Assembly: GCA_900472485.1 (NCBI GenBank)
Contig: UCII01000006.1
Span: forward strand, 1 to 64,000
Length of the DNA stretch: 64,000 nt
DNA from: Hyphomicrobiales bacterium
GTDB lineage: Bacteria; Pseudomonadota; Alphaproteobacteria; Rhizobiales; Rhizobiaceae
Direction of reading: 5' to 3'
Shown here: positions 25,608 to 34,614 of the stretch, in pieces
Numbering within the stretch: the first letter of the stretch is position 1
Layout: the number at the start of each line of letters is the position of its first letter
Notes under the pieces: model-generated
Told to the model about the DNA's origin: nothing
Database searches by the model: none
What the model saw: the letters and a program-made list of their open reading frames with translations, nothing else
Position numbers and translations under genes: made by a program

Positions 25608-26113
25608 TGACGGCCGGTCATCCCGAGCATTTGGCCGACCCGTCAATCCCCCGGATTCTGGGACTTTACGAGACGCATCTGACGGTTGCCAATCTCCAAC
25701 GCTCCTTGAGCTTCTATCGCGATGTCCTGAAGCTCGAAGTCGGGACGGTCATCGAGAGTAGGAATGTTGCTTTTCTCTGGATCGACGATAAACGAATGGG
25801 CATGCTCGGCCTCTGGGAAACGGGCAGTTCTCCTCTCAAGATGCGCCTCCATATTGCCTTCAGAACCTCTCTCGCCGATGTAATCGGCTCCGCCGCAGCA
25901 TTGAAGGCTCATGGCGTCCAGCCTAAGGGTTTCAATGGCGAGCCCCTCGATGAGCCGGTCGTTGTCGGTTGGATGCCGGCCGTCTCGCAATATTTTTCGG
26001 ATCCCGACGGGCATTCGATCGAATTCATCCATGTGCTTGAAGAGGCGGCCGATCCGGATTTCGATGTGAAGCCCTATTCGCAGTGGCTATCGCGGCCAAA
26101 GCCGGCGACTTGA
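25607..26113 (+). CDS. VOC (glyoxalase/bleomycin-resistance) family protein
   Basis: This 168-residue protein has a single VOC module: LYETHLTVANLQRSLSFYRD at about residue 20, then IAFRTSLADVI and FSDPDGHSIEFIHVLE. The His and Glu metal ligands expected for VOC enzymes are present. The ATG at 25607 overlaps the RidA stop (TGATG). Enzymatic role is unknown; lactoylglutathione lyase, dioxygenase or resistance-protein activity cannot be separated from sequence alone. Confidence 0.85.
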   Translation: MTAGHPEHLADPSIPRILGLYETHLTVANLQRSLSFYRDVLKLEVGTVIESRNVAFLWIDDKRMGMLGLWETGSSPLKMRLHIAFRTSLADVIGSAAALKAHGVQPKGFNGEPLDEPVVVGWMPAVSQYFSDPDGHSIEFIHVLEEAADPDFDVKPYSQWLSRPKPAT

Positions 26114-26230
26114 TCGGCACCGGCCGGACCTCCCTTTCAACCGGCTTTTCGTCGGCTTGCTTATGGTTTAAGCGAAGCTATACCTCCGACACGGCTAGTT
26201 CTAGGGCGCGCGGAAGCATGGAAGACCAAC

Positions 26231-26959
26231 ATGACGCAGAACATCTACGACGATCCGGGTTTCTTCGAAGGCTATAGCCGCCTGCAGCGATCTATCGACG
26301 GGCTGGCGGGTGCGGCCGAATGGCCGGCCATCCGTGCCTTGATGCCTGACCTGAAGGGGCTCGATGTCGTGGATCTCGGCTGCGGTTATGGCTGGTTCTG
26401 CCGTTGGGCGGCCGAGCAGGGGGCGGCTAGCGTACTGGGGCTCGATGTCTCGGAAAAAATGCTGGGACGCGCGCGAACGGAAACGGCGGATGCTCGGGTT
26501 CGCTACGATCGGGCCGACCTCGAGAAACTTCAGCTTCCGAAAGCGAATTTCGATCTCGTCTACAGCTCGCTCGCCTTCCATTATATCGAAAGCTTTGCCG
26601 GATTGCTGACAACGATCCGTCAGGCGCTGAAGCCAGGCGGTCGCCTGATCTTTTCCGTCGAGCATCCGATCTATATGGCGCCCCGGCGGCCGGAATGGCT
26701 TGATGATGCCGACGGCGGCAAGATCTGGCCGCTCAGCGCCTACCAGATCGAAGGGCCGCGGGTGACGAACTGGCTCGCCGAAGGCGTCGTCAAGCAGCAC
26801 CGCACCATGGGCACGACGCTGAACCTCTTGATCAACTCCGGTTTCATTATTGCCCATGTCGAAGAATGGTCGCCGAGCGACGAGGATCTTGCAGCCCATC
26901 CTGAGTGGGCAATCGAGCGCGAGCGGCCGATGTTTCTCCTGATTTCCACCCGGACCTGA
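26231..26959 (+). CDS. Class I SAM-dependent methyltransferase
   Basis: This 242-residue methyltransferase has motif I VVDLGCGYGWFCRWA at about residue 45, the motif-II acidic residue in VLGLDVSEKML, and post-motif segments FDLVYSSLAFHYIE and LKPGGRLIFSVEHPIY. The family covers small-molecule and ubiquinone-type methylation; the substrate is unknown. It resembles the methyltransferase encoded at 63146-63841 in the SxxHP segment after motif III. It is transcribed alone. Confidence 0.88.
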   Translation: MTQNIYDDPGFFEGYSRLQRSIDGLAGAAEWPAIRALMPDLKGLDVVDLGCGYGWFCRWAAEQGAASVLGLDVSEKMLGRARTETADARVRYDRADLEKLQLPKANFDLVYSSLAFHYIESFAGLLTTIRQALKPGGRLIFSVEHPIYMAPRRPEWLDDADGGKIWPLSAYQIEGPRVTNWLAEGVVKQHRTMGTTLNLLINSGFIIAHVEEWSPSDEDLAAHPEWAIERERPMFLLISTRT

Positions 26960-27141
26960 GGCATGCTTCGGCATGGCGCGGCCGCTTTGAATCCGACAAT
27001 TGGTCCGTTTTTCTTTTTGTTGATAGATTTTATAGAAAATTAATTGCTCGCGAACGGCTGGTTCCGCAAAATGTCGTTTCTTGAGGCGCATCCTTCCCAT
27101 CGATAATGTGAGGCTATCGGCGCGCGTTAAGGAAGAGTGCG

Positions 27142-27681
27142 ATGAACATGAAAACGTCCGTGGCAATCGAGAAGGCGGTGCCTGTCGCCGATCCCGACAT
27201 CGCGCGCACCGAGTTTCGCAATGCCATGGCGCGGCTGGCGGCGGCGGTGAATATTGTCACCACTAATGGCCCGGCCGGGCTTGCCGGTTTTGCGGCGACG
27301 GCCGTCTGCAGCGTCACGGATAGCCCGCCGACCTTGCTCGTCTGCCTCAATCGCGGAGCCTCCGTTCATCCCGCCGTCACGCAAAACGGCGTGCTCTGCG
27401 TCAATGTGCTATCGGAAGCGCATCAGGATCTGTCGCGGCTTTTCGGCGGCAAGACCCCGGTTGCCGAGCGCTTTGCTGCGGCCGCATGGTCGGAACTCTC
27501 GACCGGCGCTCCGGTGCTTGAGGATGCTCTCGTCTCGTTCGATTGCCGCATCGTCCGTCAGGCCGATGGCGGCACGCATGATATTCTGCTCTGCGAAGTC
27601 GATGCTATTCGTCAACGTGACGAGGGGCAGGGGCTTATTTATTTCGACCGCGGCTATCATCCGGCGGGTCGAGCCGAGTAA
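27142..27681 (+). CDS. Flavin reductase-like protein (HpaC/RutF family)
   Basis: This 179-residue FMN-binding split-barrel protein probably supplies reduced flavin to a monooxygenase. The landmarks are [39 protein letters not shown] and the C-terminal YFDRGYHP. An AAGGAAGAG ribosome site is upstream of the ATG. No partner monooxygenase or other rut/hpa gene is nearby, so I leave the symbol empty. The region just before it (about 27000-27050) is unusually AT-rich and probably holds the promoter. Confidence 0.88.
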   Translation: MNMKTSVAIEKAVPVADPDIARTEFRNAMARLAAAVNIVTTNGPAGLAGFAATAVCSVTDSPPTLLVCLNRGASVHPAVTQNGVLCVNVLSEAHQDLSRLFGGKTPVAERFAAAAWSELSTGAPVLEDALVSFDCRIVRQADGGTHDILLCEVDAIRQRDEGQGLIYFDRGYHPAGRAE

Positions 27682-27699
27682 GCCGGGTTTCTTGTCGTT

Positions 27700-28473
27700 T
27701 CAGGCCAGAAAGTTTTCGATCGCCTGCAGGACCTGGGCAGGGCGTTCTTTATGCGGCGAATGTCCGGTATCCGGCAAGATATAGGCCGATCCGCGTCCGG
27801 CCGCGATCCGATGGGGATGAGCCTCGGAGCCATACTCGTCACGCTCGCCGTGAATGGCAAGCACCGGGCAACGGACTTTTTCAAGGGCCGGATCGAGTGA
27901 CCAGCCGGCGCGTTCGGGAGTAAGCCACGTATCGATCCATGCATGCAGCACCCAATCGGTCTTGCTGCCGTGATATTTTTCAAGCCGGGCGAAGGTCTCG
28001 GCCGATCTGAAATCCTGCTGCGCGGTTCTGATGCCCTTCAGGGTTCTCTCTTCCACGAAAGCCTGCGCGGCAATGGTGATGACGGCCTGGCAGCGATTGC
28101 TAAAACGTACTCCTGCTTCCACCGCCATGCCGCCGCCGACGCTATGCCCACAGGCAATGAACTCTTGAACGGAGAGCTGCTCGCACAGCAATGGAAAAGC
28201 CTGCTCGGCCTCCAGGGCCATGAAGTTCTGCTGCAGAACGTCGATACGGGCATCGGAGCGACCGAAACCCAAGCGATCATAGGCGATCACCTGACGGCCG
28301 AGGGAAAGGGCGAGCTGTCGCGGGAAATCCCTCCAGAGCGCGATGCATCCGAGGGAATCGTGAAACAGGATGATCGGCGGCAGGAAGATCTCGGCATGCG
28401 GTGTCCACGATTTGGCATAGAGGCGCCCGGCGTCGCTCTCGATCCAATGCTCCGTTTCCGCGATCTCTGCCAT
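27700..28473 (-). CDS. Alpha/beta hydrolase
   Basis: This 257-residue hydrolase has a complete triad: Ser111 in CGHSVGG, Asp212 in HGERDEYG and His238 in DTGHSPHKE. ILFHDSLGCIALWRDFP provides the oxyanion region. It resembles epoxide-hydrolase/esterase-type enzymes, and the substrate is unknown. Its start codon lies four bases after the stop of lpsL on the same strand, so it may be the last gene of an rkpK-lpsL transcript. Confidence 0.87.
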   Translation of the reverse strand: MAEIAETEHWIESDAGRLYAKSWTPHAEIFLPPIILFHDSLGCIALWRDFPRQLALSLGRQVIAYDRLGFGRSDARIDVLQQNFMALEAEQAFPLLCEQLSVQEFIACGHSVGGGMAVEAGVRFSNRCQAVITIAAQAFVEERTLKGIRTAQQDFRSAETFARLEKYHGSKTDWVLHAWIDTWLTPERAGWSLDPALEKVRCPVLAIHGERDEYGSEAHPHRIAAGRGSAYILPDTGHSPHKERPAQVLQAIENFLA

Positions 28474-28477
28474 TTTA

Positions 28478-29482
28478 TCAGTAATTTTCTTGATACCACT
28501 CGACGAAGCGCTTCACGCCTTCGTCGACCTCGATCTGCGGCTTGAAGCCGGTCAACGTCACCAACAGATCCGGTACGGCATATGTGTTGTGCACGTCGCC
28601 GGGCTGCATAGGCAGCATCTTGCGGATCGCCTTCTTGCCGAGCATCGTCTCGATCGTCTCAACGAAGGTCATCAACCCGACGGGCTGGCCGCCGCCGATA
28701 TTGACGACGCGGAAGGGAGCGTTTTTAGACAGGGTGTCGATAACCGTATCCGACACGATCCGGTTTTCCTCCGACGGCACGACGCCGATGAGGCGCACGA
28801 TGCCTTCGACGAGGTCATCGATATAGGTGAAATCGCGGCTCATCTTGCCTTCGCCGTAGATCTCGATCGGCCTGTCGTTCTTGATGGCATCGACGAATTT
28901 GAACAGTGCCATGTCCGGCCGGCCCCAGGGGCCATAGACAGTGAAGAAGCGGAAAGCGGTCGTGGGCACGTTGAAGAGATGGGCGTAGCTGTGTGCCATC
29001 AGTTCCATGCTCTTCTTGGTCGCCGCATAGATCGTCATCTGCTCGTCCGCCTTGTCGCTTTCGGCAAAGGGGATCTTTTCATTGGCACCATAGACCGAAG
29101 AGGTCGACGCCAGCAGCAGATGCTTCGGCTGCAGGTCTCTCGCCAATTCCAGAATGTTGAACGAACCGACGAGGTTGGAATCGACGTAGGACCGCGGATT
29201 TTCGAGGCTGTAGCGGACGCCCGCCTGTGCGGCGAGATGGACGATGGCGTCAGGCTCGGCGAGTTCGGCTGCATGATCCAGCGCCGCCTTGTCCTCCAGC
29301 ATGCCTGTGACGGCCTTGAAGCCATTGGAGCGGGCTAGGATGGCGGTTCGCTTCTCCTTGAGCCTGACGTCGTAATAGGGCGTCATCCCGTCGAAGCCGA
29401 CGACAAAATGGCCCTCGTCGAGCAGGCGCTTGGCAAGGTGGAATCCGATGAAGCCGGCAGTGCCGGTGATGAGATAACGCAT
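28478..29482 (-). CDS. lpsL: UDP-glucuronate epimerase (LpsL-like)
   Basis: This 334-residue short-chain epimerase converts UDP-glucuronate to UDP-galacturonate for lipopolysaccharide and capsule. It has the nucleotide motif [11 protein letters not shown] at residues 7-17, the Ser in ASTSSVYG and the catalytic pair Tyr/Lys in [22 protein letters not shown] and the C-terminal GVKRFVEWY are typical of the UDP-glucuronate 4-epimerase subgroup. The UDP-glucose dehydrogenase gene that makes its substrate lies 71 bp upstream, the rkpK-lpsL order known in Sinorhizobium and Rhizobium. Confidence 0.92.
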   Translation of the reverse strand: MRYLITGTAGFIGFHLAKRLLDEGHFVVGFDGMTPYYDVRLKEKRTAILARSNGFKAVTGMLEDKAALDHAAELAEPDAIVHLAAQAGVRYSLENPRSYVDSNLVGSFNILELARDLQPKHLLLASTSSVYGANEKIPFAESDKADEQMTIYAATKKSMELMAHSYAHLFNVPTTAFRFFTVYGPWGRPDMALFKFVDAIKNDRPIEIYGEGKMSRDFTYIDDLVEGIVRLIGVVPSEENRIVSDTVIDTLSKNAPFRVVNIGGGQPVGLMTFVETIETMLGKKAIRKMLPMQPGDVHNTYAVPDLLVTLTGFKPQIEVDEGVKRFVEWYQENY

Positions 29483-29497
29483 GGATCGGCCTTTGCT

Positions 29498-29557
29498 TAA
29501 AGCATTTACAGGAAAAGTGCACAGCGTTTTTCCGTTCGGAACGCGTAAACGCTTTAA
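29498..29557. repeat. Rhizobial intergenic palindromic repeat between rkpK and lpsL
   Basis: TTAAAGC-ATTTAC at 29498-29510 is complementary, with one mismatch, to GTAAAC-GCTTTAA at 29545-29557. Inside lie GGAAAA/TTTTCC and the perfect palindrome TTCCG-TT-CGGAA (29530-29541). The composition strongly resembles a short repeat I recall as scattered between genes in Rhizobium and Agrobacterium. The outer arm overlaps the last four bases of rkpK. Copy number in this genome cannot be seen here. Confidence 0.65.
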
Positions 29558-30876
29558 AATGCTGCGTCGCTCGAGGGTCTGCCGACACTTGTATAGGCAA
29601 AGCCGTGCTTTGTGACCTCGTCATGGCGATAGATGTTTCTTAGGTCGACGAGGACTGGCGCCTTCATGAGGGACTTCAGCCGGGCAAAGTCCAGCGCGCG
29701 GAACTGGTTCCATTCCGTCACGATGACGAGCGCATCGGCATCGCGTGCTGCACCATAGGCATCCTCGGCATAGGCAATGTTGTCGATCACCAGCCGGGCA
29801 TTCTCCATGCCTTCGGGATCGTAGCCCGTCACGGTGGCGCCGGCATCCTGCAGCGTCTGGATGATCGAGATCGCCGGGCTGTCGCGCATGTCGTCGGTGT
29901 TAGGCTTGAAGGTCAGGCCGAGAACGGCGATCGCCTTGCCCCTGATATCGCCGCCCATGGCCGCGATCACCTTGCGGCCCATGGCGCGCTTGCGGTTGTC
30001 GTTGATCGACACGGTGGTTTCGATCAGGCGCACGGGGCTGTCATAATCCTGCGCCGTCTTGGCGAGCGCCAGCGTATCCTTCGGGAAGCAGGAACCGCCG
30101 TAGCCCGGCCCGGCATGCAGGAACTTCGAGCCGATGCGGCCGTCGAGACCGATGCCGCGCGAGACTTCCTGCACATTGGCGCCGACCTTTTCACAGAGAT
30201 CGGCCATCTCGTTGATGAAGGTGATCTTCATGGCGAGGAAGGCATTGGCGGCGTATTTGATCAGCTCGGACGTGCGGCGGGAGGTGAAGAGCAGCGGCGC
30301 CTGGTTGAGATAGAGCGGGCGGTAGACTTCGGTCATCACGCCGCGGGCACGCTCGTCATTGAGGCCGATGACGATGCGGTCGGGACGCTTGAAGTCCTCG
30401 ATGGCGGCACCTTCTCGCAGGAATTCCGGATTGGAGACAACGGCGACATCGGCATCAGGATTGGTTTCGCGCACGATGCGCTCCACCTCGTCACCGGTGC
30501 CGACAGGCACGGTCGACTTGGTGACGATGACAGTGAAGTCCTTGACGTGCTCGGCAATTTCGCGAGCAGCGGCATAGACGTAGGAGAGGTCGGCATGGCC
30601 ATCGCCGCGCCGGGAAGGGGTGCCGACCGCGATGAAGACGACGTCGCTCGCAGCAACGCTCGCCTCCACTTCTGTCGTGAAGGAGAGGCGGCCGGCGCGG
30701 ACATTGTCTGCCACGAGCTGCTCGAGGCCCGGCTCGAAGATCGGTATTTCGCCGCGCCGCAGCGCTTCGATCTTGCTCGTGTCCTTGTCGACGCAAATGA
30801 CATCATGGCCGAAATCGGCAAAGCAAACACCCGACACGAGCCCCACATAACCCGAGCCGATCATCGTGATGCGCAT
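29554..30876 (-). CDS. rkpK: UDP-glucose 6-dehydrogenase
   Basis: This 440-residue NAD-dependent enzyme oxidises UDP-glucose to UDP-glucuronate for surface polysaccharides. The N-terminal motif is [20 protein letters not shown]. The catalytic Cys is in GGSCFPKD at about residue 260. The substrate Lys lies in [15 protein letters not shown]. Length and the C-terminal UDP-binding domain ([17 protein letters not shown]) are standard. With lpsL and the hydrolase gene it forms a probable minus-strand operon. Confidence 0.96.
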   Translation of the reverse strand: MRITMIGSGYVGLVSGVCFADFGHDVICVDKDTSKIEALRRGEIPIFEPGLEQLVADNVRAGRLSFTTEVEASVAASDVVFIAVGTPSRRGDGHADLSYVYAAAREIAEHVKDFTVIVTKSTVPVGTGDEVERIVRETNPDADVAVVSNPEFLREGAAIEDFKRPDRIVIGLNDERARGVMTEVYRPLYLNQAPLLFTSRRTSELIKYAANAFLAMKITFINEMADLCEKVGANVQEVSRGIGLDGRIGSKFLHAGPGYGGSCFPKDTLALAKTAQDYDSPVRLIETTVSINDNRKRAMGRKVIAAMGGDIRGKAIAVLGLTFKPNTDDMRDSPAISIIQTLQDAGATVTGYDPEGMENARLVIDNIAYAEDAYGAARDADALVIVTEWNQFRALDFARLKSLMKAPVLVDLRNIYRHDEVTKHGFAYTSVGRPSSDAAF

Positions 30877-31206
30877 GAAATTTCAATCCTTTTGCTGGCG
30901 CCGGGCTTTGCGTCGAAACGCAAAGTCGGCATGGGGCGATCGTCTGCGCTTATACACAGGATCGCCGATGACGCCTATATGCGATGCCGGCTTTAGGGGA
31001 ATTGCGACAGAAGTATCACAGAATCCTGGTTGATTTCCTGCCGTTCTATTCGCGTGATCGCCTTGTTTTCCAAGTGAAACGAAGCCTTTGCACTTTAAGC
31101 TTATCATCCCCATTGCTTGTGATTGGCAGCATGTTGTCACATGATGAGTTTGGGCGCGGTCGTTCCGCAGGGGACGGCGGTGTAGTGGGCGGTTTGGGAC
31201 TATTGC
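30877..31206. other. 330-bp intergenic region upstream of rkpK and the divergent GNAT gene
   Basis: The stretch must hold the promoters of rkpK (minus) and the acetyltransferase gene (plus). A reading frame on the minus strand (30883-31434) runs through it and into the GNAT gene, but it lacks recognisable sequence. No hairpin, RNA gene or repeat stands out. Confidence 0.4.
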
Positions 31207-32064
31207 ATGAAATCGACTTTTGCCGTGCGGACAATGCGGGCTGGCGAGCTGGAGCTTGCTTTGGAATGGGCTCGGCAAGAAGGGTGGAATCCCGGTATTG
31301 ACGATGCGCTCGCCTTCTGGGAGGCAGACCCGGCCGGTTTTCTGATCGGCGCCATCGGCGAGGTGCCTGTCGGTTGTATATCTGTCGTTCGTTATGGCGA
31401 GGCCTTCGCTTTTCTTGGTCTTTACATACTGCATCCGGAGTTGCGTGGGCGCGGATACGGCAAGCAGCTATGGAACAAGGGCATGATGCTTGCCGGCAAT
31501 CGCATTGTCGGACTGGATGGCGTCGTCGCGCAGCAGGAAAACTACCGGCGGCACGGTTTCGAGACGGCCTATCGGACGCTGCGGTATGGCGGCATCCCCA
31601 AAGTGCCTGAGGTGGATGAACAGCAGGCAAAGCAGGTGGTGCCGGTTGTGGGCGGCAAGCTCGACGGGCTGGTGCACTATGATGCGGAAATCTTCCCTGG
31701 CCTGCGTCACTCCTTCATCCGGGCCTGGTGTGGTGCTCCCGAAAGGCGCGCATCCTTTATCGTCGGCGGCGGCAGCAGGGTTCGCGGCTATGGCACGATC
31801 CGCCGCTGTTTCGAGGGCTACAAGATCGGTCCGCTGTTCGCCAACAAGCCGGAGGTCGCGCTTGCGTTGATGAGCAAGCTGCTTGCCAAGACCAAGGGAG
31901 AATCGGTCTATCTGGATGTGCCTGTTGATAATGCCCAGGCGATCAGGCTCGCGGAAGATTGCGGTCTGTCTCCGGTGTTCGAGACGGCGCGCATGTATCG
32001 CGGCAAGGCGCCGGAAAGCCGGCTCGATCGCGTGTTTGGCGTCACCACGCTCGAGCTCGGCTAG
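31207..32064 (+). CDS. GNAT-family N-acetyltransferase with C-terminal Acetyltransf_18 domain
   Basis: This 285-residue protein has an N-terminal GNAT domain with the acetyl-CoA motif HPELRGRGYGKQLWN near residue 85. A second degenerate GNAT-like half follows from about 150 to 280 (SFIVGGGSRVRGYGTIRR, YLDVPVDN), as in YitH-type proteins. The substrate is unknown. The upstream Shine-Dalgarno sequence is weak; ATG 31207 gives the usual N-terminus (FAVRTMRAGELELAL). It is monocistronic. Confidence 0.87.
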   Translation: MKSTFAVRTMRAGELELALEWARQEGWNPGIDDALAFWEADPAGFLIGAIGEVPVGCISVVRYGEAFAFLGLYILHPELRGRGYGKQLWNKGMMLAGNRIVGLDGVVAQQENYRRHGFETAYRTLRYGGIPKVPEVDEQQAKQVVPVVGGKLDGLVHYDAEIFPGLRHSFIRAWCGAPERRASFIVGGGSRVRGYGTIRRCFEGYKIGPLFANKPEVALALMSKLLAKTKGESVYLDVPVDNAQAIRLAEDCGLSPVFETARMYRGKAPESRLDRVFGVTTLELG

Positions 32065-32246
32065 CTCTGGCTCATCCCACCGCTGGTAGCAGACCGCAAC
32101 ATTAACGTTAACAAACGAATAACGGTCCTGCCGGAGGTTTAATCAGCCTTAACGGGCTGCTTCTTCGACTCTGCCGCTATATAAATTCTACGGGGGCGCC
32201 AAGGGGAAGTTGAACAATGATTGTTCATTTTCTGTTGGAGTCGGCT

Positions 32247-33053
32247 ATGCATGTCATGGAAAGTATTAACCGGCAGACCTGGCGTAATCCCTGGGCCTTG
32301 CGCGACTATCGCCGCAGCAGCGGCTATCTCAACGAAGGCGAGCGTGCCGCCTTTGCTATCGCTGCCCCGCAGACGGGCAGGGGGCGCATTCTCGATATCG
32401 GTGTCGGCGGGGGCCGCACCGCGCAGCTCTTACGGGATTTCGCAAGCGACTACATAGGCATCGATTACACGCCGGAGATGGTCGCGCTCTGCCGAAAGAA
32501 GCATCCAGATCTTCGGTTCGAACATAGGGATGCACGCGATCTTTCGGAGTTCCAAGATGCCAGTTTCGATATGGTCGTCTTCAGCTATAACGGCATCGAT
32601 TCCGTCGATGCGGCAGGGAGGTTGGTCATCCTGAACGAGGTGGCGCGGGTTCTTGTTTCGGGCGGTGCTTTCGTGTTTTCGACCTTCCATCGCGGCTGGG
32701 GTGGCTTCGATCACCGCGTCGACTATCGCCGGCTGGAATGGACGTCCAATCCGGTGCGTCTCGGGCTGCGAACCCTGCGCTATGTCGAAGGCCGCATTTC
32801 CGGAACGCTGCGCCAGCGCCGGCTCAGGCCGCTGGAAGAGCGAGACGGCGAACATGCGATCCTGCTGCATGGCGCCCATGATTTCGGCGTCATGGTCTAT
32901 GCGACGACGCCGGCGCAGGCGCGCTCACAGCTTGCCGACGCGGGCTTTGCCATGCCGGTGCTGCTGCTCGATCTCGATGGCAAGCCGGTCGGTGCGGCGG
33001 CGGCGTCGGAGCACGAATATTTCCATGTCGTCGCCCATAAGCCGGGCCTTTGA
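32247..33053 (+). CDS. Class I SAM-dependent methyltransferase
   Basis: This protein of about 268 residues has motif I ILDIGVGGGRTAQLL, then IGIDYTPEMVALCRKKHP, and a methyltransferase_11 core to about residue 160. A C-terminal extension of about 100 residues follows, with no recognised motif. GGAG lies seven bases before the ATG at 32247; an in-frame ATG at 32217 would add ten residues. Upstream, 32102-32152 is rich in TTAA. The substrate is unknown. Confidence 0.85.
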   Translation: MHVMESINRQTWRNPWALRDYRRSSGYLNEGERAAFAIAAPQTGRGRILDIGVGGGRTAQLLRDFASDYIGIDYTPEMVALCRKKHPDLRFEHRDARDLSEFQDASFDMVVFSYNGIDSVDAAGRLVILNEVARVLVSGGAFVFSTFHRGWGGFDHRVDYRRLEWTSNPVRLGLRTLRYVEGRISGTLRQRRLRPLEERDGEHAILLHGAHDFGVMVYATTPAQARSQLADAGFAMPVLLLDLDGKPVGAAAASEHEYFHVVAHKPGL

Positions 33054-33064
33054 CAGGCACGGCC

Positions 33065-33174
33065 ATCGGCCAGATAAGGGTAACCTGGAGGCCCTGTCTG
33101 GCCGATAGCCGGGAAAATTCCTGTTGGAGGCGCTGATTCGTCATGCAAAAAGCCGAATCTCCTGAGACAACAGG
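33065..33174 (+). promoter_or_regulatory. Two large inverted repeats upstream of purA
   Basis: ATCGGCCAGA (33065-33074) and TCTGGCCGAT (33097-33106) are perfectly complementary across 22 bp. A second nested structure follows: CCTGTTG (33120-33126) pairs with CAACAGG (33168-33174), enclosing GATTCG/CGAATC (33135-33140 and 33154-33159). No T-tract follows either. They may be a terminator for the upstream gene, a purA leader structure or operator DNA. Confidence 0.5.
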
Positions 33175-33257
33175 GTCGCTTTCCCAAAAACAAAGCTTTA
33201 TAGATGCGCGGGTTTGAGCAAGGTGCGCCGCCGCGCGCAGGAAGCGGGAATGGATAA

Positions 33258-34553
33258 ATGACGAATGTTGTAGTGATCGGCTCGCAATGGGGTGACGAAG
33301 GCAAGGGCAAGATTGTCGACTGGCTTTCGGAACGCGCCGATGTGATTGTACGCTTTCAGGGCGGCCATAATGCCGGTCATACGCTTGTCGTCGATGGCGT
33401 CAGCTACAAGCTTGCGCTGCTGCCCTCCGGGCTCGTGCGCGGCAAGCTCAGCGTCATCGGCAACGGCGTCGTCGTCGATCCCCATCACTTCGTCGCCGAA
33501 GTGGAAAAGTTGCGTGCCCAGGGCATTGCCGTTACGCCTGATGTTCTGCGTATCGCCGAGAACGCTCCGCTGATCCTGTCGCTCCATCGCGATCTGGATG
33601 CCATGCGCGAAGATGCTGCTTCCAATAGCGGCACGAAGATCGGCACCACGCGCCGCGGCATCGGCCCGGCCTATGAAGACAAGGTCGGCCGCCGCGCCAT
33701 TCGCGTCATCGACCTTGCCGAGCCGGAAACGCTGCCGGCCAAGATCGACCGGCTGCTGACGCATCACAATGCGCTGCGCCGCGGTATGGGCGTCGACGAA
33801 ATCTCCTTCGATGCTCTGCACGAGGAGCTGAGCTCTGTTGCGGAGCATATCCTTCCCTATATCGACCAGGTCTGGCGTTTGCTCGACGAGCAGCGCAAAG
33901 CCGGCGCCCGCATCCTCTTCGAAGGTGCGCAAGGTGCGCTGCTGGACAACGACCACGGCACCTATCCGTTCGTGACTTCGTCCAACACGGTTGCTGGCCA
34001 GGCAGCTGCCGGTTCGGGCCTCGGCCCGACGGCGCTCGGCTATGTGCTTGGCATCACCAAGGCCTATACGACCCGCGTCGGCGAGGGACCGTTCCCCTGC
34101 GAGCTGCATGACGAGATCGGCAAGCACCTGTCGACCGTCGGACGCGAAGTGGGCGTCAATACCGGCCGTCCGCGCCGTTGCGGCTGGTTCGATGCCGTAC
34201 TGGTGCGCCAGACCGTGAAGACTTCTGGTATTACCGGTATCGCGCTTACCAAGCTCGACGTGCTCGACGGCCTGGACGAGCTGAAGATCTGCGTCGGCTA
34301 CAAGCTCGACGGCAAGGAAATTGATTATCTGCCGGCAAGCCAGGCAGCGCAGGCCCGCGTCGAGCCGGTCTACATCACGCTCGAGGGCTGGAAGGAATCG
34401 ACCGTCGGCGCTCGTAAGTGGGCCGATCTGCCGGCGCAGGCGATCAAATATGTGCGTCAGGTGGAAGAGCTGATTGGTGCGCCAGTAGCGCTGCTTTCGA
34501 CCAGCCCGGAGCGCGAGGACACCATACTTGTGACTGACCCCTTTGAGGGCTAA
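33258..34553 (+). CDS. purA: Adenylosuccinate synthetase
   Basis: This 431-residue enzyme performs the first committed step from IMP to AMP, joining IMP and aspartate with GTP. The GTP-binding loop [11 protein letters not shown] is at residues 8-18, followed by GGHNAGHT with the catalytic His. [23 protein letters not shown] and [11 protein letters not shown] are conserved. Length is standard. The next gene begins 61 bp downstream on the same strand. Confidence 0.98.
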   Translation: MTNVVVIGSQWGDEGKGKIVDWLSERADVIVRFQGGHNAGHTLVVDGVSYKLALLPSGLVRGKLSVIGNGVVVDPHHFVAEVEKLRAQGIAVTPDVLRIAENAPLILSLHRDLDAMREDAASNSGTKIGTTRRGIGPAYEDKVGRRAIRVIDLAEPETLPAKIDRLLTHHNALRRGMGVDEISFDALHEELSSVAEHILPYIDQVWRLLDEQRKAGARILFEGAQGALLDNDHGTYPFVTSSNTVAGQAAAGSGLGPTALGYVLGITKAYTTRVGEGPFPCELHDEIGKHLSTVGREVGVNTGRPRRCGWFDAVLVRQTVKTSGITGIALTKLDVLDGLDELKICVGYKLDGKEIDYLPASQAAQARVEPVYITLEGWKESTVGARKWADLPAQAIKYVRQVEELIGAPVALLSTSPEREDTILVTDPFEG

Positions 34554-34614
34554 AGTTGCGTATCTATGACGAATCCCGGCCCGGCTGCACACCGGGTATC
34601 ATGAGAAAGCACTG

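Noticed and set aside
27142..27681. Naming the flavin reductase rutF or hpaC
   Set aside because: No other rut or hpa gene is nearby, and the family is too broad for the symbol.
30883..31434. 183-codon minus-strand frame upstream of rkpK
   Set aside because: No family, no ribosome site recognised, and the 5' third overlaps the GNAT gene.
32102..32152. Cluster of four TTAA sites upstream of a methyltransferase gene as a possible CtrA box
   Set aside because: The closest pair is TTAA-N6-TTAA, one base short of the CtrA spacing, and the other pair is TTAACGTTAA.
33198..34592. 464-codon minus-strand frame opposite purA
   Set aside because: purA is certain on the plus strand.
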